NCBI GenBank assembly: GCA_017307375.1
Contig: JAFKFH010000013.1
Span: 124,001 to 188,000 of the forward strand
DNA from: Alphaproteobacteria bacterium
GTDB lineage: Bacteria > Pseudomonadota > Alphaproteobacteria > Ferrovibrionales > Ferrovibrionaceae
Reading direction: 5' to 3'
DNA length: 64,000 nt
Below the pieces are notes generated by a model. It worked only from the letters and a program-made list of their open reading frames with translations. It was not told the DNA's origin and searched no databases. Both the position numbers and the translations under genes were made by a program. Of the stretch, positions 26,913-34,792 are shown in pieces. How positions within the stretch are numbered: the first letter of the stretch is position 1; every line of letters starts with the position of its first letter.

Positions 26913-28589
26913 ATGGCGCGCATCCTGGTCATCGACGACGAGCCGGCCCTGCGCCGCATGTTGTCGCGCGCGCTCGCCTCGGCCGGGCATTTCGTGCTGG
27001 AAGCCCAGGACGGTCGCGCCGGGTTGGGCGCGATCCAGGAACACCATCCCGATCTCGTCCTTTGCGACGTCAACATGCCGGAAATGAGCGGGTTCGAACT
27101 GCTCCAGGCGGTGCGGGCCCAGCCCGGCGTGGCCGAGGAGATGCCGTTCATCTTCCTGTCGGCCCTGTCGGAGCGCCAGGACATGATCGCCGGTCGCCGA
27201 CTCGGCGCCGACGACTACCTGACCAAGCCGCTCGACCTCGATCTCGTACTCGCTTCGGTGGAAGCGCGGCTCGAACGCTATCGGAACCGACTCGAACGGC
27301 TGAACCACGCCGCCAATCACGATTTCCCGACCGGCCTGCCCAACCGCAAGCGGCTTTGCGAACTGATCGAGGCGCGGCATCCTGCGGTCGCCGCCATCCA
27401 TCTCGACATCGACCAGTTCCGCAAGGCCAACACGATAGCCGGCCGCGCCGGCGGCGATCAGGCATTGGGCCTGCTGGTCGAACGCCTGAGCGCGGCGATC
27501 AAGCCCGGTGAAACCCTCGGGCGCGTCGGCGACGACGAATTCATCCTGCTGACCAGCCCGGCGGAAGTGCCGGAGCGGGCCGAGGCGCTGGCGCGCCGGT
27601 TCGCCGAGCCGATCACGGTCGCCGGCCACCGCCTGTCCTTCACCGCCTCGATCGGCTACGCCTCGGGCGAACATGCCGCCGGGGCGGTCGAACTGCTGCA
27701 GCATGCCGAACTGGCCTCGCGGGCTGCCAAGGCGCGCGGCGGGAACCGCCGGCAGGCGTTCTCGCTGGAGATGGCCGCCGTCGCCTCGCGCCGGGTCGCG
27801 ATCGAGATCGACCTGGCCTCGGCGGTGGCGAAGGGCGAGCTGTTCCTGCTCTACCAGCCCAAGGTGCATCTGGAAACCGGACGGATCGTCGGTGCCGAGG
27901 CGCTGGCCCGCTGGCGATCGCCCGCGCTGGGCGAGGTCTCCCCGCTCGAGTTCATCGAGCAGGCCGAACAGAGCGGGCTGATCGCCGAAATCGGCCTGTG
28001 GGCATTGCGCGAAGCCTGCGACCGGATCGGGGAAATCAAGGCAGTCGATGCCGCCGACTTCCGCATGGCGGTCAATCTGTCGCCGCGCCAGTTCGAAAGC
28101 GCGGGGCTCGTCGACGCGGTGGGCAACGTCTTTGCCGAGACCGCGATCGACCCCGGCGACATCGAATTCGAGGTGACCGAAACGGTGCTGGCGGCCGATA
28201 CCGCGCGGGCCATCGAAGTATTGCGCGACCTGCGCGGCCTCGGCGCCACCATCGCCATCGACGACTTTGGCACCGGCTACTCCTCGCTGAGCTATCTGAG
28301 CCAGTTCCCCGTCAACACGCTGAAGATCGACCAGGTCTTCCTGCGCGGCATTCCCGGCAATACGTCGGACGAATCGATCATCGACGCGATCCTGAACCTG
28401 GCCCAGGGACTGCGCCTCACGGTCGTCGCCGAGGGCGTCGAGAACGCAGCCCAGGCGGCCTTCCTGCGCCAGCGCGGCTGCCTCTTTGGCCAGGGTTATC
28501 ATTTCGCCAGGCCGCTGACGGTCGCCGAGCTCAAGGAACGCCTGGCCCAACAGGCGATGCGCAAGAGTCAGGCGGCAGGCGGGCCGTAG
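26913..28589 (+). CDS. Response regulator with degenerate GGDEF and intact EAL domain
   Basis: A 558-residue cyclic-di-GMP signalling protein. Residues 1-120 form a REC domain (VIDDEPAL, phospho-Asp in LVLCDVNMPEMSG, Lys in TKPLD). The middle is a GGDEF domain whose catalytic motif reads GDDEF, so diguanylate cyclase activity is doubtful. The C-terminal EAL domain keeps GAEALARW, NLSPRQF, EVTET, DDFGTGYSS, KIDQVF and EGVE, the residues needed for phosphodiesterase activity. Prediction: a phosphorylation-controlled c-di-GMP phosphodiesterase. No kinase gene is adjacent. Its end overlaps the convergent COQ10-like gene by 22 bases. Confidence 0.94.
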   Translation: MARILVIDDEPALRRMLSRALASAGHFVLEAQDGRAGLGAIQEHHPDLVLCDVNMPEMSGFELLQAVRAQPGVAEEMPFIFLSALSERQDMIAGRRLGADDYLTKPLDLDLVLASVEARLERYRNRLERLNHAANHDFPTGLPNRKRLCELIEARHPAVAAIHLDIDQFRKANTIAGRAGGDQALGLLVERLSAAIKPGETLGRVGDDEFILLTSPAEVPERAEALARRFAEPITVAGHRLSFTASIGYASGEHAAGAVELLQHAELASRAAKARGGNRRQAFSLEMAAVASRRVAIEIDLASAVAKGELFLLYQPKVHLETGRIVGAEALARWRSPALGEVSPLEFIEQAEQSGLIAEIGLWALREACDRIGEIKAVDAADFRMAVNLSPRQFESAGLVDAVGNVFAETAIDPGDIEFEVTETVLAADTARAIEVLRDLRGLGATIAIDDFGTGYSSLSYLSQFPVNTLKIDQVFLRGIPGNTSDESIIDAILNLAQGLRLTVVAEGVENAAQAAFLRQRGCLFGQGYHFARPLTVAELKERLAQQAMRKSQAAGGP

Positions 28590-29014
28590 AGCTGCCGGGC
28601 GCGGGCCTCGAAGGCACCGACCATCCGCTTCACCGCTTCGCCGAACAGCAGCTCGATCGTCTTCTGCAGCAGGCGCGAGCGGAATTCGAAATCGACGAAA
28701 AAATCGATGGCACACCCCCCGCCCTCGCGGGGGACGAAGTGCCAATGATTGCGCAGGTACTTGAACGGCCCCTCGGCATATTCGACGTCGATGCGCAGAT
28801 TCGGGCGGTCCAGTTCGACGCGCGAGGTGAAACGTTCGCGGAACATCTTGAAGCCGATGATCAGGTCGGCGGTGATCACCTCGCCCTCGCGCTTGCGGAT
28901 GCGGGCGCCGATGCACCAGGGCAGGAACTCGGGATATTTGTCGACCTCGGCCACCAGGTCGAACATGTCCTCGGCCCGGTAGGGCAATTCGCGCAGTTCG
29001 GCATGGGTAGGCAT
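28568..29014 (-). CDS. COQ10/RatA-family START-like protein
   Basis: A 148-residue START-fold protein. YRAEDMFDLVAEVDKYPEFLPWC, the central FTSRVELDRPN and the end AFEARARQLYG are diagnostic for the coenzyme Q-binding COQ10/RatA family, which helps ubiquinone function. ATG 29014 begins the conserved MPTHAELR. In related genomes this gene directly follows lipA; here about 4.7 kb of other genes separate them. Confidence 0.93.
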   Translation of the reverse strand: MPTHAELRELPYRAEDMFDLVAEVDKYPEFLPWCIGARIRKREGEVITADLIIGFKMFRERFTSRVELDRPNLRIDVEYAEGPFKYLRNHWHFVPREGGGCAIDFFVDFEFRSRLLQKTIELLFGEAVKRMVGAFEARARQLYGPPAA

Positions 29015-29096
29015 CGGCTTACGGGAACTCGCGCGCTGGTGAACGAGGGGGCTACCTTTGCCGCCCGCTGTCCGATCCGTCAAGCCGCGCGGCGCT

Positions 29097-29828
29097 TCAC
29101 CAGCTTTCCATCCAGGGTCGCAGGTCGATTTCATGGGTCCAGGCGTCGCGCGGCTGGCCGTGCAGTTGCCAGTATGTCTCGGCGATCGATTCAGGCTTCA
29201 GGATGCCGTCCTGCGGAGCCAGCGCCGCGGCATCCGGGAAATTCTCGCGGATCCAGGCGGTGTCGATCGCCCCGTCGATTACCGGATGGACGACGTGAAT
29301 GCCCTGCGGCCCCAGTTCACGCGCCATGCTCTGCGCCAGCGCCCGCAAGCCGTGCTTGGCGCCGGCAAAAGCCGAGAAACCCGCCCGGCCGCGCATCGAG
29401 GCGGTGGCGCCGGTGAAGAAGATCGTGCCCCGCCCGCGCGCCAGCATCCGCTTCGCCGCCTCCCGGCCGGTCAGGAAACCGGCAAAGCAGGCCATTTCCC
29501 AGACCTTGAAATAGACCCGCGCCGTGGTCTCGACCACGGGGAAGCGAACATTGGCACCGATGTTGAACACGGCCACCTCGATCGGGCCGATCTCGCGCTC
29601 GACGGTATCGAAGAGATCGACGACCTGATCTTCCTTGCGGGCATCGACCCCGAAGGCACGGGCCTCGCCTCCCCCGGCTTCGATGGCGGCAACCAGCGGC
29701 GCGAGTTTGTCGGCGCTGCGCCGCACGACGCAGGCGACGAAACCTTCCCGGGCAAAGCGGCGGGCGATCGCCCCGCCGGTCGCATCACCGGCGCCGACCA
29801 CCAGAACGGCCTTGCGACCTTGGCCCAT
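29097..29828 (-). CDS. SDR-fold protein lacking the catalytic Tyr
   Basis: A 243-residue short-chain dehydrogenase-fold protein. The nucleotide-binding GAGDATGGAI and the VFNIGAN strand are present. The catalytic Tyr-x3-Lys reads FAGAK (Phe154, Lys158), and the residue 13 before it, normally Ser, is Ala141. The usual proton relay is therefore missing, although related families share the segment. ATG 29828 follows GGAGGAAACC. It is divergent from the hxlR gene over a promoter with two matching inverted repeats, so hxlR probably controls it. Function unknown. Confidence 0.88.
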   Translation of the reverse strand: MGQGRKAVLVVGAGDATGGAIARRFAREGFVACVVRRSADKLAPLVAAIEAGGGEARAFGVDARKEDQVVDLFDTVEREIGPIEVAVFNIGANVRFPVVETTARVYFKVWEMACFAGFLTGREAAKRMLARGRGTIFFTGATASMRGRAGFSAFAGAKHGLRALAQSMARELGPQGIHVVHPVIDGAIDTAWIRENFPDAAALAPQDGILKPESIAETYWQLHGQPRDAWTHEIDLRPWMESW

Positions 29829-29848
29829 GGTTTCCTCCATATCACAAA

Positions 29849-29863
29849 GTTCCAAAACAGAAC
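29849..29863. promoter_or_regulatory. Candidate HxlR operator 1 (GTTC-N7-GAAC)
   Basis: Inverted repeat with arms GTTC and GAAC around CAAAACA, in the gap between the SDR and hxlR genes. It is one of two copies set 28 bases apart and embedded in a longer imperfect direct repeat beginning AGTTC and ending in TTGACAAGATG or TTGTCAAACATG. Confidence 0.6.
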
Positions 29864-29876
29864 CTTGACAAGATGA

Positions 29877-29891
29877 GTTCTAAAAAGGAAC
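29877..29891. promoter_or_regulatory. Candidate HxlR operator 2 (GTTC-N7-GAAC)
   Basis: Arms GTTC and GAAC around TAAAAAG, exactly 28 bases after operator 1. A TTGACA at 29865-29870 on the plus strand and another on the minus strand (29898-29893) flank it, so binding here could cover both divergent promoters. Confidence 0.6.
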
Positions 29892-29900
29892 TTGTCAAAC

Positions 29901-30380
29901 ATGCGCTGGAACGAACTGGATCGCGAAGCCTGCTCGGTCGCCCGCACCGTCTCGGTGATCGGCGACCGCTGGACGTTGCTGATCCTGCGCGACTGCTTCT
30001 TGCGGGTGCGGCGCTTCGACGATTTCCAGGCGCGGCTCGGGATCACGCGCCACATCCTGGCCGACCGGCTGCGCAAGCTCGTCGATGACGGCATCCTGCG
30101 GCGCGAGGCGTATCAGGACCGGCCCAAGCGCCATGAATACCGGCTGACCGAAAAGGGCCTCGACCTGCATCCGTTGATGATGGCGCTGGTCCACTGGGGC
30201 AATGTGCACATGGACGATGGCGCCGGCCGGCCGCTGCTGCATCGGCACCGTGCCTGCGGCCATGACTTCGACCCGGTGACCGTCTGCTCGGTCTGCGGCG
30301 AGCCGGTCGGCGCACGCGACGTCCATGTTCATCCGGGACCGGGCGATCGAGGGCCCGGCCTGATCCAAAACGGCCAATAG
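29901..30380 (+). CDS. HxlR-family winged-helix regulator with zinc-ribbon tail
   Basis: A 159-residue regulator. The N-terminal half is a standard HxlR domain: Cys in REACSVARTVSVIGDRW, then LLILRDCFLRVRRFDDFQ, RLGITRHILADRLRKL and DGILRREAYQDRPKRHEYRLT. The C-terminal CGHDFDPVTVCSVCGEPV has a C..H..CxxC set that could bind zinc. The ATG at 29901 is preferred; a TTG at 29892 is possible and the transcript may be nearly leaderless. It is likely to repress itself and the divergent SDR gene, and perhaps the isomerase 13 bases downstream. Confidence 0.93.
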   Translation: MRWNELDREACSVARTVSVIGDRWTLLILRDCFLRVRRFDDFQARLGITRHILADRLRKLVDDGILRREAYQDRPKRHEYRLTEKGLDLHPLMMALVHWGNVHMDDGAGRPLLHRHRACGHDFDPVTVCSVCGEPVGARDVHVHPGPGDRGPGLIQNGQ

Positions 30381-30393
30381 GGAGGGCCCGGTA

Positions 30394-30984
30394 ATGGCGA
30401 GATTGGAATTCTTCTTCGACGTCGGTAGTCCAACGGCATACCTCGCCTACACCCAGTTGCCCGGCATCGCCAGCCGCACCGGCGCCGAGATCCGCTATCG
30501 TCCGATCCTGCTTGGCGGCGTATTCAAGGCCACGGGCAACCGCGCCCCCGGCGAAGTCGCGCCGAAAGGCGCCTACATGCTGCGCGATCTGCAGCGCTAC
30601 GCGGCGCGCTACGGCGTGCCCTACGCCCACAACCCGAATTTTCCGATCAACACGATCCTGATGATGCGCGGCGCTGTCGCAGCCCAGCGGCTGGAACTGT
30701 TGCCGGCCTATCTCGGCGCAATCTTCGCCGGCATGTGGGTCGAACAGGCGCCGATGCAGGATCCGCAGGAAGTCGGTCGCCGTCTCGTCGCCGCGGGGAT
30801 CGACGTCTCGACGTTGCTGCCTCTCACCGAGGACCAGTCGGTGAAGGACGAATTGCGCATCAATACCGAGGAAGCGGTTCGACGCGGCACCTTCGGCGCA
30901 CCGACTTTCTTCGTCGGCGATGAAATGTTCTTCGGCCAGGACCGGCTGGATTTCGTCGAGGACGAGTTGCGGCGCGCCGGCTGA
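30394..30984 (+). CDS. 2-hydroxychromene-2-carboxylate isomerase-like protein (DsbA fold)
   Basis: A 196-residue glutathione-dependent kappa-class/DsbA-fold protein. The opening LEFFFDVGSPTAYLAYTQ has Ser where redox relatives have Cys, which marks the NahD/HCCA isomerase branch. The C-terminal GTFGAPTFFVGDEMFFGQDRL is equally typical. In naphthalene breakdown the enzyme isomerises 2-hydroxychromene-2-carboxylate; no other genes of that pathway are here, so the true substrate is open. It follows hxlR by 13 bases and is likely co-transcribed. Confidence 0.9.
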   Translation: MARLEFFFDVGSPTAYLAYTQLPGIASRTGAEIRYRPILLGGVFKATGNRAPGEVAPKGAYMLRDLQRYAARYGVPYAHNPNFPINTILMMRGAVAAQRLELLPAYLGAIFAGMWVEQAPMQDPQEVGRRLVAAGIDVSTLLPLTEDQSVKDELRINTEEAVRRGTFGAPTFFVGDEMFFGQDRLDFVEDELRRAG

Positions 30985-31010
30985 CGGATAATTTTCCCAA
31001 GCCGACCGGA

Positions 31011-32519
31011 TCAGCCGGCAAGCCGCTCCTCCGCCATCTCGCGCAGCTTGCCGCGCTGGATCTTGGTGCCGTTGGCGCCCTGCGTTCGCGGGAAATCGTC
31101 GACCTGCCAGACATGCACCGGTACCTTGAACGGGGCGAGCACGGCGCGCGCACCGGCGATGACCGCCTCTTCCGAAGCCGTGCCGATGATGAAGGCGGCG
31201 CAGCGGCGCTGGCCCGACTGTTCGATCGCCACCACCTGGGCATCGGTGACGCCATCGATGGTTTTCAGCACATCCTCGATCTCGACCGGGCTGACGAGAA
31301 AACCGGCGAGCCGGATGGCATCACCCTTGCGGGTCTCGAAGACGAAACTGCCGTCGGCGCGCAGGCGCCCGATATCGCCGGTACGGAAAAACCCGTCGGC
31401 CGTCATCGCCGCCGCGGTGGCCGCGGCATTGTTCAGATAACCGACGAAGTTGGTCGGGCTGCGGATCTCGATCTCGCCATCGGTGATCCGCACCTCGGCA
31501 TCGGCCGAGGCGGGCCGGCCACCAGCCTCGATACGCTGGTCGAGCGGCAGATCGCGGGGCTGGGTGGCAAACAGGGCCAGCACTTCGCTCGACCCGTAGA
31601 GACCGACCAGCGGCAGGCCGCGATCCCAAGCCTTACGTGCGAGTTCGGTCGCGCCTGGACCGAACGCCGCGAAACCGAAGACGCGCGCTGCCGGGAACGG
31701 GGCATCGCCCGCCTCCATCAGCCGCCGATAGACCTCGTCGCTGGCATAGACATGGGTGATCGCCTCGCGCCGCATCAGTTCGGCGGCGGCATCGGGTTCG
31801 AAGGTCTCCTGGATATGCACCGGCGCGCCGCCGGCCACGGCGGCCAGTAGCGCGGCGAGGCCGAACACGCCGCAGAACGGCATCGCGGCAAACAGCCGGG
31901 CATCCGCGCCATCGAGGCCGTGGGCCACGGCGCAGCGACGGGCATGCAGAGCCAGCGTGCGCTGCGGATGAACCACCAGCTTGGGCCCGCTGGTCGTGCC
32001 CGAGGTCGTGAACAGGACGGCCGGCTGATCCGGCTCGCCCCGATCGGGCAGTTCGGCATCGTCGGGGGCGAAGCGCACGACCGGGCGGCCCAGCAGCACC
32101 GCCGGCATCTGCGCCTCTGGATCGACGACCGCGATCCGCTCCAGCGCCGGCAGCTCGGACCCGACTTGATCGAGGATCGCCGCAAAGTCGATGCCGCGAA
32201 AATCGTGTTGCAGCACCAGCAGCCTGGCGCCGCTCTGCCGCAGGATGTGTTCGACCTCCGAGGCGCGGTATCGGGTGTTGACGGCGACCAGGGTCGCGCC
32301 GATCCGGGCCAGCCCGAACAGGATGGCCAGCCACTCGATCCGATTGACCATCCAGACCGCAACCTTGTCGCCGCGACCGATGCCCTGCCCGGCCAGCCAG
32401 GCCGCAGCGCGGCCGGCGAGGCCGTCGAAAGCGCCGTGCGTGACCGCTGCCCCGCGATCGACGAAGGCAACCGCCCCGGGCAGATCCCGGTCGATCAGGT
32501 CGTTAAGCGTCAGACGCAT
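31011..32519 (-). CDS. AMP-forming acyl-CoA synthetase/ligase
   Basis: A 502-residue adenylate-forming enzyme. The P-loop FTTSGTTSGPKLVVHP, the YGSSEVLALF motif, FFRTGDIGRL, and the C-terminal TKIQRGKLRE with the catalytic Lys are visible. It should activate a carboxylic acid to its CoA thioester through an acyl-AMP. ATG 32519 begins the natural N-terminus MRLTLNDLI; longer upstream reading is antisense to the MFS gene. It is the reverse-strand member of the accessory cassette between COQ10-like gene and lipA. The acid is unknown. Confidence 0.92.
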   Translation of the reverse strand: MRLTLNDLIDRDLPGAVAFVDRGAAVTHGAFDGLAGRAAAWLAGQGIGRGDKVAVWMVNRIEWLAILFGLARIGATLVAVNTRYRASEVEHILRQSGARLLVLQHDFRGIDFAAILDQVGSELPALERIAVVDPEAQMPAVLLGRPVVRFAPDDAELPDRGEPDQPAVLFTTSGTTSGPKLVVHPQRTLALHARRCAVAHGLDGADARLFAAMPFCGVFGLAALLAAVAGGAPVHIQETFEPDAAAELMRREAITHVYASDEVYRRLMEAGDAPFPAARVFGFAAFGPGATELARKAWDRGLPLVGLYGSSEVLALFATQPRDLPLDQRIEAGGRPASADAEVRITDGEIEIRSPTNFVGYLNNAAATAAAMTADGFFRTGDIGRLRADGSFVFETRKGDAIRLAGFLVSPVEIEDVLKTIDGVTDAQVVAIEQSGQRRCAAFIIGTASEEAVIAGARAVLAPFKVPVHVWQVDDFPRTQGANGTKIQRGKLREMAEERLAG

Positions 32520-32592
32520 GGCTGCCTCTCCCTCGGCGCGTGGCTCCGGCACGCTACCCGCCGGTAACGGCGCTGGGCAAGGCCGCGATTTC

Positions 32593-33810
32593 ATGACTTT
32601 ATGTGCACTGCAGCAAATCTTTGCCAGGACCGTCCCCTTGCCGCCCCAGCCTCCCCGTATCGTCCTCCTGACCCTGCTCGGCGCCTCGACCCTGACCGTA
32701 ATGTCCGGGGCGATCATCGCGCCGGCATTGCCCGGGCTGCTCGCCCATTTCGCCGGGGCCGAGGGCGCTGAGATCCTGGTCCGGCTGGTCCTGACCATTC
32801 CCGCCCTGTCGATCGCCCTGTTCGCCTTTCCCGCCGGCATGCTGGTCGACCGCATTGGGCGCAAGCCGGTGCTGCTGGCCGGCATTCTCGGCTACGCGAT
32901 CGCCGGGGGCGCCGGCGCGCTGCTCGACGACCTGACGCTGCTGCTGATCAGCCGCGTGGTGCTGGGCATCGCCGTGGCCGCGGTGATGACGGCGTCGTCG
33001 ACCTTCATCGGCGATCTCTATACCGGCGACATGCGCTTCAAGGTAATGGGCTGGCAGGCCTCGTTCATGTCGTTCGGCGGCGTGGTCTTCCTCTCGGCCG
33101 GCGGGGTGCTGGCCAAGCTGGACTGGCGGATGCCGTTTGCCGTCTACCTGCTGGCCTTCCTGCTGCTGCCGACCGCAATCTTGCTGCTGAAGGAACCGAC
33201 GCGGCAGGCCCATGTCGCGGGACCGGACGGCACGGCCCCGCCCGCCCGGCTCAACGCACCGCTGATCGGCTTCATCATGGTGCTGTCGTTCCTGGCGATG
33301 GCCTTCTACTACATGATGCCAGTGCAGCTGCCGTTCCTGCTGGCCGGTCTCGGCATCCCCGATCCGGGCCTTGCCGGCTTCGCCCTGGCGGGTGCCACGC
33401 TGACCTCGTCGATCGCGGCGATGCGTTTCCAGAAGCTGAGGATGAAGACGTCGGTGCCGACGGTCTATGCGGTGGCGCTGGCCTCGATGGGCATCGGCTA
33501 TACCGGCATCGCGCTCTCGTCGAGCTATCCGATGATCGCAGCCTCGACCCTGGTCGGCGGCATCGGGCTGGGGCTGTTCTTCCCCAACGGGTCCAGCTGG
33601 CTGATCGGCCTGACGCCGCCGCGGCTGCGCGGCCGCATCGTCGGCGGCATGACGGCCTCGATCTTCCTCGGCCAGTTCGTCTCGCCGCTGATGACGACGC
33701 CGCTGTCGAACCGCTTCGGCTATGCCGGCGGGTTCGCGCTGATCGCCGCGGTGCTGCTGGCCGGCGCGGTCGCGTTCGCCAGCTGGGCTTGGCGCGCCCG
33801 GCGCAGCTGA
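32593..33810 (+). CDS. MFS transporter
   Basis: A 405-residue carrier with about 12 hydrophobic helices. The signature loop [19 protein letters not shown] lies between helices 2 and 3, and [20 protein letters not shown] in the second half. The ATG at 32593 is the first realistic start, 73 bases from the divergent CoA-ligase start, so the two may share a promoter region and a substrate. Its last 91 bases are antisense to the 3' end of lipA, an unusually long tail overlap. Confidence 0.9.
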   Translation: MTLCALQQIFARTVPLPPQPPRIVLLTLLGASTLTVMSGAIIAPALPGLLAHFAGAEGAEILVRLVLTIPALSIALFAFPAGMLVDRIGRKPVLLAGILGYAIAGGAGALLDDLTLLLISRVVLGIAVAAVMTASSTFIGDLYTGDMRFKVMGWQASFMSFGGVVFLSAGGVLAKLDWRMPFAVYLLAFLLLPTAILLLKEPTRQAHVAGPDGTAPPARLNAPLIGFIMVLSFLAMAFYYMMPVQLPFLLAGLGIPDPGLAGFALAGATLTSSIAAMRFQKLRMKTSVPTVYAVALASMGIGYTGIALSSSYPMIAASTLVGGIGLGLFFPNGSSWLIGLTPPRLRGRIVGGMTASIFLGQFVSPLMTTPLSNRFGYAGGFALIAAVLLAGAVAFASWAWRARRS

Positions 33811-34721
33811 GCGAAATCGTCGCCGGCGAGGTAGGACGAACGGGTCAGCGGCGAGGCCGCGACCATCAGGAAGCCGCGGCCGCGCGCCGCCTTGGCATAT
33901 TCGGCGAATTCCGGCGGGGTGACGAAGCGGTCGACCGCCGCGTGCTTGGGCGTCGGCTGCAGATACTGGCCCAGCGTGATGAAATCGACATCGGCGGTGC
34001 GCAGGTCGTCCATCACCTGCTGGATCTCGATCTTCTGTTCGCCCAGGCCGACCATCAGACCCGACTTGGTGAAGATGGCGGGATCGCATTCCTTGACCCG
34101 CTGCAACAGCCGCAGCGAGGCGAAATAGCGCGCGCCGGGGCGGATCGTCGGATAGAGCCGCGGCACGGTTTCGAGATTGTGGTTGTAGACGTCGGGCCGT
34201 GCCTCGACGATCGCCTCGATGGCGCCTTCCTTGCGGAGGAAATCGGGCGTCAGCACCTCGATCGTCGTGTTCGGCGCGGCGGCGCGGATCGCCTTGATCG
34301 TGCGCACGAACTGGCCGGCCCCGCCATCGGCGAGATCGTCGCGATCGACCGAGGTGACGACGACATGTTCGAGGTTCAGCTTGCCCACCGCCTCGGCGAC
34401 ATGATCGGGTTCATGCGGGTCGACCCCGGACGGCTTGCCGGTCGCGACGTTGCAGAAGGCGCAGGCGCGGGTGCAGACCGCGCCCAGGATCATCACGGTC
34501 GCATGCTTCTGTTTCCAGCATTCCCCGATATTGGGGCAGGCCGCCTCCTCGCAGACCGTGTTCAGCTTCAGCTCACGCATCAGCTTGCGGGTCTCGTGGT
34601 ACTCGGGCGAACCGGGTGCCTTGACCCGGATCCATTCCGGCTTGCGCTGGATCGGATTGTCGGGCCGATGCGCCTTCTCGGGGTGGCGCAGGGCCGCGAT
34701 CGTCGGGGCGGGCTGGGACAT
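33720..34721 (-). CDS. lipA: Lipoyl synthase
   Basis: A 333-residue radical-SAM enzyme that inserts two sulfurs into octanoyl groups. Both cluster motifs are present: the auxiliary cluster [12 protein letters not shown] and the radical-SAM CTRACAFCN. The C-terminal RSSY cluster ligand motif is in [13 protein letters not shown]. After [11 protein letters not shown] the protein carries about 20 extra residues encoded within the overlap with the MFS gene. It is the last gene of the pyruvate dehydrogenase series, whose E2 and E1-beta lipoyl domains it serves. Confidence 0.96.
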   Translation of the reverse strand: MSQPAPTIAALRHPEKAHRPDNPIQRKPEWIRVKAPGSPEYHETRKLMRELKLNTVCEEAACPNIGECWKQKHATVMILGAVCTRACAFCNVATGKPSGVDPHEPDHVAEAVGKLNLEHVVVTSVDRDDLADGGAGQFVRTIKAIRAAAPNTTIEVLTPDFLRKEGAIEAIVEARPDVYNHNLETVPRLYPTIRPGARYFASLRLLQRVKECDPAIFTKSGLMVGLGEQKIEIQQVMDDLRTADVDFITLGQYLQPTPKHAAVDRFVTPPEFAEYAKAARGRGFLMVAASPLTRSSYLAGDDFAQLRRARQAQLANATAPASSTAAISANPPA

Positions 34722-34753
34722 GGGGCTTATGACCTTGGTCGAAATCAGGGCTT

Positions 34754-34779
34754 GCCCCCGCCCGCTTGCGGGCGAGGGC
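34754..34779. other. Strong hairpin in the lpd-lipA gap
   Basis: Eleven G-C pairs with one mismatch around a CTTG loop, in the 71-base gap between lpd and lipA on the minus-strand transcript. No T-run follows on either strand, so it is not a clear terminator. It may be an RNA processing or stability element separating lipA expression from the enzyme-complex genes. Confidence 0.5.
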
Positions 34780-34792
34780 AGCGCTTACCGAA

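Noticed and set aside
26820-28916. 698-codon minus-strand frame under the REC-GGDEF-EAL gene
   Set aside because: Antisense shadow of an EAL protein; the part that is real is the COQ10-like gene in another frame.
29849-29891. GTTC-N7-GAAC sites as LexA boxes
   Set aside because: LexA boxes in this class are direct repeats (GTTC-N7-GTTC). These are inverted, so an HxlR operator fits better.
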